Source: Venturia oleaginea (lineage: Eukaryota > Ascomycota > Dothideomycetes > Venturiales > Venturiaceae). From it: DNA of 64,000 bases. The DNA is taken from positions 806,001 to 870,000 of the forward strand of contig JABMLP010000017.1 of NCBI GenBank assembly GCA_013176395.1. Reading direction: 5' to 3'. A model generated the notes under the pieces. That model was not told the origin of the DNA and did no database searches. It saw only the letters and a list, made by a program, of their open reading frames with translations. Shown here one piece after another: positions 57,535 through 64,000 of the stretch (position 1 is its first letter; every line of letters starts with the position of its first letter). The translations under genes and the position numbers were made by a program.

Positions 57535-58190
57535 CTAATGCTCACAAAATCCATAGGAATGCTGACGATATCCATCATCAGCCGTTTCAACAAAAGCGCT
57601 GCGTTCTGCCATGAATTTAAGCCTATGCTCTTTTGCTTCTTCCAAGCTCATAGGAAGTCCTCCCCCCTCTGCATTGAAATATTCCGTCGTCGAAGCCATC
57701 AGCTCCTGAGGCAGCTTGCCCTCCGTCAAAACCTCGGCATCCAGCCCTTTTTCTTTCATAAGTATCACTAGCTCGGCAGGTAACTTTGACAGAGCTTCTT
57801 TGCGAGCTTCAGGTGTATCTCCGAGGACAGAATCAAGCCACCAATCCAGCCGCTGTGGAGGGACGTTGGCGGTTGAGATGATGCGTTGGAACGGGTCTAC
57901 AAGCCAGAGGGCAATGAAGCAGCGGTGGCCGGGTTTTGTCGGCTCCTGCAAGCGGAAAGAAGAAACCTGGCGTTGACTAATTCTGGTGTCAGTTGTCTCA
58001 AAAAATTCATGAGGCAGTTTATTCTCCCAGACATGAGACGAAAATTGTACTTACAAGACGTTCAGGAATGCTAACAGTCTTCCTTGGCGCGTATCAACAC
58101 TGCCTTAATTTTGGAGGCAGGGAGCGCCGTGGCCGAGTCTGGTGCCAAATATCTGTTCCAGCCAAAATTAAGCATCTTTTCCAACGGTAA
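57535..58190 (-). pseudogene. C-terminal fragment of a DUF4246 protein
   Basis: The exon 57976-57535 encodes RQVSSFRLQEPTKPGHRCFI, ALWLVDPFQRIISTANVPPQ, MSLEEAKEHRLKFMAERSAF and the terminal SYGFCEH, the typical end of fungal DUF4246 proteins. An intron (57977-58054, GTAAGT donor) joins it to GSVDTRQGRLLAFLNVF, preceded by a TAA at 58105-58107 and by EQIFGTRLG, then another TAA at 58168-58170. The gene is cut at about 58190 by gypsy sequence, so the main domain is lost. DUF4246 proteins have no established function that I know. Confidence 0.75.
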
Positions 58191-59447
58191 CGTCGTCACT
58201 CAAATCACAGGTCTGCATGCGAAAGGAACGGTTGCTGTCGGTAATGTTTTCGCTGTGTGGAGAACCATCAAGGCGTCTTTGGCACCTCCTTTGAACCGGT
58301 TTAGAATGTATGCTTTAGCACCTGGATTGTCATATTTCTCTTGCGCCATCTTATTCCGCATGTCCATGTCCCAGTGCCTCCAGTCCTTTGCCGAGGACTT
58401 CACTGTTAACTCCTCTGGGTGAGGTAGACGGAGATTGTTCTTGTTGCTACTACCTGAGTGACTTAATCCAGAGGTCTCATAGCTTCCTTCGCCAGCCATA
58501 AGCCGCTGGCTCAGTTCTCCATTCTTCTGCATTGCTGCGTGATGCTTGTCAAACTATTTTTTCTTTTGATTGTTTGCCCACTGTAATTGTCCTTCCAATT
58601 CCTTGAACTGCTCTTCTGCGGAAGTAGTCTCTACATGGCTGATATCTAGGTCGTCCTTCAGTTCAGTAGCCTTGCGTTCCAGACGCTCAATATCAGTTTG
58701 GTATAGGTGCTGTGCTCGAGCGACTGTGTGTCTGGTAATGCTTTGTAATATCTGTAGCTGCGAGGACTAAGCCAATTCCTTGCGATCCCACTTAACAACC
58801 TGTTCTGCAAACTCGTTTGGGTGCGCCTGCATTGCAGCCTTAACGTCTGAAACAGTCGTAGGTAGTCGATCTTCCTGCCATGGTACATATTTCAGTATAG
58901 GTTTCGTTTTGGGTTTCTTGAGTGGTTGTAACGCTGCTGCGAGTATGCGATCCAAATCGGACATCTCCACAATGCCGGTAATCTGAGCCCGTAGCCTCGT
59001 GAGCTCCGTCTCTCCATTATAGACTGTTGATTCTTACACCCTGAAGGTTCTGAGGGTTCGTTTTTATAGGGTTTGTTGGTATTGGGGTTTCTACTGCTAG
59101 AGCTTTCGTAGGCTCTGCAGATCAGTTTCTTTTGAATGCGCTCTTTGTATTGAAAGCGATTAATGTTCTTTGCTCGTTGAAGCTGTTCGCGGGGCTTCAA
59201 AGAGACTGTTCGCAAAGTCTCAGGTATCATGTTGACCTGAGCAGTTTTCGGAGGCTGCGTCAACAAAAGCGGATAATACACGATACGTACGTGCAATGGC
59301 CTTCCCAGGCAAAGAGAGGACCTAGTATAATGTCACGGCAAGCAAAAGATACGAATAGAATTGTCTAATAAACTAAGTACTGAGTGTGATAAGAGAATAC
59401 TAGGTAAGGAGCAAGTAACTTTGGAGGCGCGAAGATGTCAGGCGCCA
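58191..59447 (-). mobile_element. Ty3/gypsy fragment: LTR end, leader and gag
   Basis: Minus-strand coding pieces read like gypsy gag: MSDLDRILAAALQPLKKPK, ERLERKATELKDDLDISHVE (after a TAG at 58767-58769), HPEELTVKSSAKDWRHWDMD and KAYILNRFKGGAKDALMVLH. Upstream, TGCCGTGACA near 59331-59340 is an LTR-type end (compare CCGTGACA of the solo LTR), preceded by ~100 bp that may be LTR. Pol is absent. It abuts the truncated DUF4246 gene on one side and a LINE tail on the other. Confidence 0.55.
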
Positions 59448-59588
59448 GATTGATTGATTTTATCCTAACTTACTGGGTTTTGGCCGCTCTTAATCAGCAG
59501 CTATGCCCGGTCAGGTGGACTTCACCAGACAGCCGACACGTCATAAATTACAAATCCATCGCCTCTCACTTCGCCTTACTCAATGTAA
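59448..59588 (-). mobile_element. LINE 3' tail, inverted, subfamily of copy A
   Basis: It begins with three GATT units, then TTTTGGCCGCTCTTAATCAG and GACAGCCGACACG, the reverse complement of the LINE 3' UTR. It is closest to copy A and matches it to CTCAATGTAA at 59588. It directly abuts the 5' start of the next LINE. Confidence 0.75.
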
Positions 59589-59721
59589 ACAAGAAAAAAT
59601 ACCACAACAGCGAGAACTGAGACTTTTGAAATTGAATAGCATTACTATACATACACAACACCTTTGAGGAGCCCCAGCGTTTTCTAGGCTCGACACGTCG
59701 CCCAACGTGTACAAACGAGAG

Positions 59722-61436
59722 ATGACGATACCGTGGCCTCAAGAGGTGGTCTGGCCGACCGGACTATACGAGCACGCTACACGAGCTACTGAGTACCTTC
59801 GGAACGAATTAACCTATCTCGATAGCGGACAGGCTCCACCTGTGCCCCCAGACCAAGTGAGGGCGATTATCATGACGATGCTGCCTCTGATTGCAAAGGC
59901 CCAATGGACTCCCAATATGACAACTGTCCATGACCAACTGCGCATTATGCACACTGAGATGACTGAGAACACAAAAGGAGCGGCGAAAGAGATAGCAGAG
60001 ATAAAGGAAGAACTTAAGGTTCTAAGAACAGACACACAGAAGAGCATCATGGTTGGCGAAGAGGCAAAGGCGGCAGCAAAAGAGGCAACGGAGGTGGGCA
60101 AGACCGTCGCAGGAATAACGAGAGACATCAAGACTAAAGGACCACAACACCAAACAGACATGCCGATGAGCTATGCTGCCGCTGCTGCCCGAGGAGGGCT
60201 AGTTGCGAGTACATATAGCACACAAATCGAAAGTGTCAAGACTCCTGTGATAGTCCAACGTGAGATTATCGTGAAAATCAGAAACGCACAAACGATTCAG
60301 AGTCTTCGCGCAATGAACCTACGCAATTTGAAAGCCCACGTTGACCGAGCCATTTCTCAAAGTGAGAACGACCATATAGCCAGTCTAAAGATTATGTCTG
60401 CCAACCAGCTCAAAAGCGGAGATCTGAGTATCAGGACATCAACAGGCGGTGAAATGCGGCTACTGAGACAATTCACGAAGGACTGAACCCCACGCATTGG
60501 GAACGGGACGTCAGTACGGAACCCAACGTACGGCGTCCTTGTACATGGCATACGTACCAGCACGATGGACACAAACAAATTTGAGGAAACTAGAGACGCC
60601 ATTCTGCAAGATAACAAGCCGTTCATTCCGACCGCAGACATCAAATATATAGGATGGCTGACCCGGAAGTTGCCAGCCAAAGCGATGTCGTCGATCATCA
60701 TCGAGTTTACTAAACCTGAAGACGCAAACAAGATCATCGATGAAGGTCTGGTGTGGCAAGGGGAGATGTGTCAAAGCGAACGATACGAGAGGCAATGCCG
60801 ACTGAAGCAGTGCTTTCAGTGCTACAAATACGGCCACATAGGAACTCAATGCAAGGCAGCAAAAACATGTGGCTACTGCGCGCAAGATGGATGGTTTTTC
60901 GTGCTCGGATGTCGCCTCTGCACCTCACCCCTATCTGGACGCACGGCACGGCTCAGTGAGCCGAAGAACAAGTCTGACAGGATATATAAATAGGGATTCT
61001 CGCTGTTTTCATTGTTTCATAGCTCAAACTCCCGGTTTGACTGTCATCATTGTGGTATCGCATCATTTGCACCCACCCACGTTCCCATACTATGTATCTA
61101 GTCATTTGCTCAACCCGTCCTACACGGGTTGGGCTTCTTTTCGTGCATTGCCTGGCAGAATGGCACAGCTCATTTGGCCTAGCTCCTAGGCCAAGCTTGC
61201 TGTACTACCCTGCCGCCGCACGGCTTTGCCGAAAGGCCTGCCAATTGCTTAAAATATACTTGATTTTAAGCCTCTCAATCGCTCAATATGTGTATGCACG
61301 AAAACATAGTTCTAGGGACTGCCCATCGAAGACTGGACAGGCCACATCTAGGAAATGCGCCAATTGCCAGGGAGCCCATGAGGCATAGAGTCAACAATGC
61401 CCGACCAGGAAGGAGGAACTCGACCGGACTAAGGTA
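59722..61436 (+). pseudogene. LINE ORF1 (gag-like) with CCHC knuckles, broken
   Basis: From ATG 59722 (MTIPWPQEVVWPTGLYEHAT) the protein has a coiled-coil part (AAKEIAEIKEELKVLRTDTQ), then a fold ending TKD-stop-TPRIGNG. The TGA at 60484-60486 is a TGG-to-TGA change in an otherwise continuous frame. It continues with KYIGWLTRKLPAKAMSSIII and zinc knuckles (CFQCYKYGHIGTQC, CGYC...). The third knuckle is split by the 413-bp insertion and resumes at 61305 with SSRDCPSK and KCANCQGAHEA. ORF1 proteins of this clade bind the LINE RNA. Confidence 0.8.
60892..61304. mobile_element. 413-bp hairpin-rich insertion, MITE-like
   Basis: Removing this segment restores the ORF1 codons GAT GGA CAT AGT (DGHS). 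Its ends are imperfect inverted repeats (GGTTTTTCGTGC left, GCACGAAAAC right). Inside, four hairpins follow each other: CAACCCGT/ACGGGTTG (61111-61131), TTGGCCTAG/CTAGGCCAA (61174-61194), CGGC/GCCG (61221-61231) and CTTAAAAT/ATTTTAAG (61248-61270). A TATATAAATAG box lies near 60982. It has no coding capacity. The family was not recognised. Confidence 0.6.
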
Positions 61437-62780
61437 CAGTAGGGTCGCACAAGTTTCCGTACAGCCGAAGATCGCTCAAAAAATGGTGATTCTTGTAATT
61501 ACATTATCGCGCTTTCAACGCGATCATTTTCGCTCATATTCTCGTATAATGTACAGTAATACCAGGGCTACAAAATGAGCCATTCAGTGAGCTATTTAGT
61601 ATTTTGTGTGCCAACCATCTGCCGCCAGTAATGCCTCAACCCTCCTTGGCATTGACTCAAGTACAGCATCAAAATAATGTTGTTCAATAAGCCGCCAGGC
61701 CTTAATAAGTGCTTCTCCTAGAACCTCTCGTATATTGTCTACACCGCCAGTAACGTATTCAATCATAGGTTCCACTTTGTAGACCAATTCCTTGAGCCTC
61801 CGCCAGAGGTTTTCAATCGGGTTCATATCAGGACTGAAGGGCGGCGCATCTTGTAGTGGAATGAGGTTTTCCTTAAACCAGACTGTAGTCTTTTTGGCTT
61901 TGTGGATAGGCGCGTTTTCCTGCATAAATTTAAGGCCCGGTTCGTATACTGTAGGTAGCATTTCGTCGAGTAACTTGATATACGAGTTCGTAGAGTAGCC
62001 TTGACGCTTGCTCCCTAGGTCACGCTTAAGAATGTACAATTCAGAGCGCCCTACTTGGCCAGAGAAGCATGCCCAAATCATGATAGACACTCCTTTACCC
62101 TTCTTATAGGTATCAATCATTGAGGTCTCCCATTTTTGTCCTGGTGTGCGAAAACACCATGTTCTTGCCTTGCCGGTCCCTCGCTCAACTGAGCACTCGT
62201 CAGACCATATAATCTTCGCCCAATCTTCAGCTTTCCACGAGATGTGCTGCTCTGCCCAGAGCTTCCTGGCGTCAGCATGTACCTGTGTGAGGAAAGGGCG
62301 CCTTGCAGACCTCCAATTTGCGATTCCGTACTCTTTCAATATCCTCCTGATGGTATCCTTCGAAAAATCGATGCAAGCCTGTCTTTTGACCTCCTCGTAC
62401 GTTAACTTAGGCTGCGTACGTATAATGCGTAACAGAGATCGTTCATCTCGGTCTGTATACGAGCGTGGCCGGCCGCTGGAAGGTAGGGATTCGCCGTTCT
62501 GGCGTAATGGGGCCTTTTCAAGGCTGTATTGGATGGTGGAACGCGGTAGTTTTTGTAGCGCCGCAATTGCGCCTAAACTGAGCCCGGCTTCACGCTGCGC
62601 ATCAATTTTGCCGCGTTGATATGGAGTAAGACGATGATTAGGAAGCCTCTGCGGGTTTATAGGAGTCAATGGCTTTCGTTGAGGTGGCATAATGGTAGTG
62701 CAAAGATAATGTGTTAAAAAATGAGAGGTGTAGATTTCGCGTTTTCGCTTAATTGTACGGAAACTTTTGCCCTAGTACTG
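61437..62780 (-). mobile_element. Tc1/mariner element with TIRs and TA TSD
   Basis: 1344 bp between TA dinucleotides (61435-61436 and 62781-62782). The ends begin CAGTA...GGG and share AAGTTTCCGTACA about 20 bp in. It contains one complete transposase ORF. It inserted into the dead LINE. Confidence 0.9.
61596..62690 (-). CDS. Tc1/mariner transposase, complete ORF, catalytic Asp changed to Glu
   Basis: 364 residues from ATG 62690. N-terminal helix-turn-helix domains (LTPYQRGKIDAQREAGLSLG, PRSTIQYSLEKAPL, RRILKEYGIANWRSARRPF) bind the TIRs. The catalytic motifs are IIWSDECSVE (Asp164), FMQENAPIHKA and SPDMNPIENLWRRLKE (Glu293). The second motif is normally QDNA in this family; here it is QENA, so the second catalytic acid is Glu258, 34 residues before Glu293 in the DD34E layout. 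The frame has no stop or shift. A Glu at this place probably abolishes or weakens cleavage. Confidence 0.9.
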   Translation of the reverse strand: MPPQRKPLTPINPQRLPNHRLTPYQRGKIDAQREAGLSLGAIAALQKLPRSTIQYSLEKAPLRQNGESLPSSGRPRSYTDRDERSLLRIIRTQPKLTYEEVKRQACIDFSKDTIRRILKEYGIANWRSARRPFLTQVHADARKLWAEQHISWKAEDWAKIIWSDECSVERGTGKARTWCFRTPGQKWETSMIDTYKKGKGVSIMIWACFSGQVGRSELYILKRDLGSKRQGYSTNSYIKLLDEMLPTVYEPGLKFMQENAPIHKAKKTTVWFKENLIPLQDAPPFSPDMNPIENLWRRLKELVYKVEPMIEYVTGGVDNIREVLGEALIKAWRLIEQHYFDAVLESMPRRVEALLAADGWHTKY

Positions 62781-62782
62781 TA

Positions 62783-63229
62783 CAAAAGCGTTGGCAAAGA
62801 CAAAGCGCCTGAGGCGCATACACGGGAGAAGGCACACCGAAGAAGCTTGGGAAGCCTACCGCAAGGCAAGGAACCATAAGACACGGATAATGAAGAAATC
62901 GCTCCAGCAAGCACATAGAGACCGCGTAGAAATGGCAGCAGGCTCGGCTGAGTCCCTCGGGAAAATATCTAAATGGGCGCGCAATAGAGAAAACCAGCCT
63001 CCAAGCGTAACGCCAACCGTGAAGTGTCCGGTAACCGGCAATCAAGCCACCACACCCACAGCAAAAACGAGTCTCTTCCGGGACGCCTTCTTTCCAGCAC
63101 CTCCGGAAGCAGACCTCATTGACCTACAGAACGCCGGATACGATGGTCAAATATCAATGCCAAACATTACTGAGATTCTTGATGACGGCGGTACCCCAGA
63201 TGCGCTGAAGCTCGACATGGTGTATTCGT
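62783..63229 (+). pseudogene. LINE ORF2 internal fragment
   Basis: The frame reads LAKTKRLRRIHGRRHTEEAW, EAYRKARNHKTRIMKKSLQQ, LGKISKWARNRENQPPS, KTSLFRDAFFPAPPEADL and ends DALKLDMVYS-stop. This is the linker between endonuclease and reverse transcriptase in Tad-clade ORF2. The endonuclease on its left and RT on its right are missing. Confidence 0.75.
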
Positions 63230-64000
63230 AGATACCTTTCGAAAAGCCTGCGCAGATATCGGTGGCCAGGCCCTGCAATCATCCAATCCAATCCATCTAA
63301 ATGTTAATGATGAATGAGGTTTTCGATGTCATCCACGGCTCAATCGTCGAATGAGGTTTGCGCCGTGTATTACGCGTCCGATGTCATCTTGATGAGTCGA
63401 TGACAAGGATGATATTGTTTTTAAGCCTAGATCTTCAGCTGTTATCGTACTGCGGTGGTGGTGATACGAGGATGTATGCAAGGTGTTTTTGACGACGCTG
63501 ATATGGGGTTCCTTAGTACTCTTGATCATGGTATTCGTGATACCTTCAGTCCAAGGCACTTTGTACTCCTCCACCTCTTGTCCCCTGATTGAATTATGGT
63601 TTATCGAGTACTCAATCGCTCGCTTTTTCTATTTACTATTGGTATTATCTTCTCGTTATCTTAAGATAAATAGTAATAACACTATAAGCTATAAGCCTAT
63701 AGTAAGACCCCTATCCTACGCTCTAAGCTATAGGCTTAGAACTAAGCTAACATCGTGTCAATAAATTCCTCCAATTTTGGCAACCCAAACATGCTACCAA
63801 TGCTGAGAGTTTGATCTCGATTTTGGCATTGTCAATCATTCTTAGGGTGCTTGCCATCATGATCTACCATGGGTCCTCATCAGGGAAGGAAATAAGACAA
63901 TCCTCGTCCCCGTAAGCCCCGGGTCTGATGCCGTCTACCCCACGGCCTGGAATTGACGCAATCTGTCGGTTCTCGGTTTTGGGGTCCAAACTGCACTCCT
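63230..64000. other. Non-coding right end
   Basis: A palindromic, TpA-rich patch (AAGCTATAAGCCTATAG and CTATAGGCTTAG, about 63688-63740) resembles decayed repeat DNA. No gene is supported. Confidence 0.35.

Larger units (their letters stand above)
59589..63229 (+). mobile_element. Tad-clade LINE, interrupted and deleted
   Basis: The 5' leader (ACAGCGAGAACTGAG...) is followed by ORF1 (59722-61436, with a hairpin-rich insertion at 60892-61304). A Tc1/mariner element follows (61437-62780), and then an internal part of ORF2 (from 62783). The endonuclease and the start of ORF2 are missing between the ORF1 end and 62783. The copy stops at about 63229 before the reverse-transcriptase core. It is a dead element carrying two younger insertions. 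Confidence 0.8.

Noticed and set aside
61050..61388. 112-codon ORF in the hairpin-rich insertion
   Set aside because: It crosses from the insertion into LINE ORF1 and has no protein-like content in the insertion.
1..64000. Secondary-metabolite cluster or dedicated defence island
   Set aside because: No PKS, NRPS, terpene, P450, NLR or nuclease-effector genes were recognised; the accessory content is transposons and single genes.

Overview
The window looks like genomic DNA of a filamentous ascomycete (Pezizomycotina; Leotiomycetes would fit but the sequence does not prove it). The evidence is short GT-AG introns of about 45-220 bp with CTAAC/CTGAC-like branch points, single-copy eukaryotic housekeeping genes (GID7, TAF6, FAB1, a shelterin-like protein), fungus-specific families (DUF7703, DUF7726, DUF4246) and fungal transposons (Tad-clade LINEs, Ty1/copia, Ty3/gypsy, Fot1/pogo, Tc1/mariner). 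Some stretches are rich in TpA and poor in CpA/TpG, as expected after repeat-induced point mutation (RIP).

Layout. 1-2.3 kb: two divergent paralogous secreted-protein genes. 2.6-3.2 kb: a decayed DUF7726 gene. 4.4-6.5 kb: four-exon GID7/WDR26-type gene (minus). 7.5-9.1 kb: small, partly broken ORFs. 9.6-10.6 kb: Ulp1-like cysteine protease. 11.3-13.6 kb: divergent AIG2-like gamma-glutamylcyclotransferase and TAF6. 14.3-16.2 kb: decayed gene with a J-domain-like end. 17.7-18.5 kb: RIP-like DNA holding a solo LTR with a target-site duplication (TSD). 19.5-20.5 kb: SGNH-hydrolase pseudogene. 21.5-22.5 kb: unrecognised Cys-containing gene.

22.8-29.7 kb is a transposon nest: a 3.86-kb copia-derived palindrome with outward LTRs, a chimeric LINE fragment carrying foreign DNA, and a Fot1/pogo deletion derivative. 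30.2-34.1 kb: a DUF7703 membrane protein and a three-exon nuclear-type protein. 35.5-41.4 kb is a second nest: two copies of a LINE-derived non-autonomous element, a 5'-truncated LINE with intact RNase H, and a short LINE tail, each with its own TSD. 42.0-44.5 kb: small coiled-coil ORFs. 44.9-48.1 kb (minus) and 48.9-56.3 kb (plus): a divergent pair, a TPP1/Est3-like OB-fold protein and FAB1 (PI3P 5-kinase). 57.5-63.2 kb: a third nest, in which a DUF4246 gene is cut by a gypsy fragment, next to a LINE carrying a hairpin-rich insertion and a Tc1/mariner element with a complete transposase ORF.

The housekeeping genes are intact and separated by transposon islands. No metabolic cluster or defence system was recognised. 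The most unusual material is the retroelement structure: the copia palindrome, the non-autonomous LINE derivative, repeated use of one target site, and the chimeric LINE copy.
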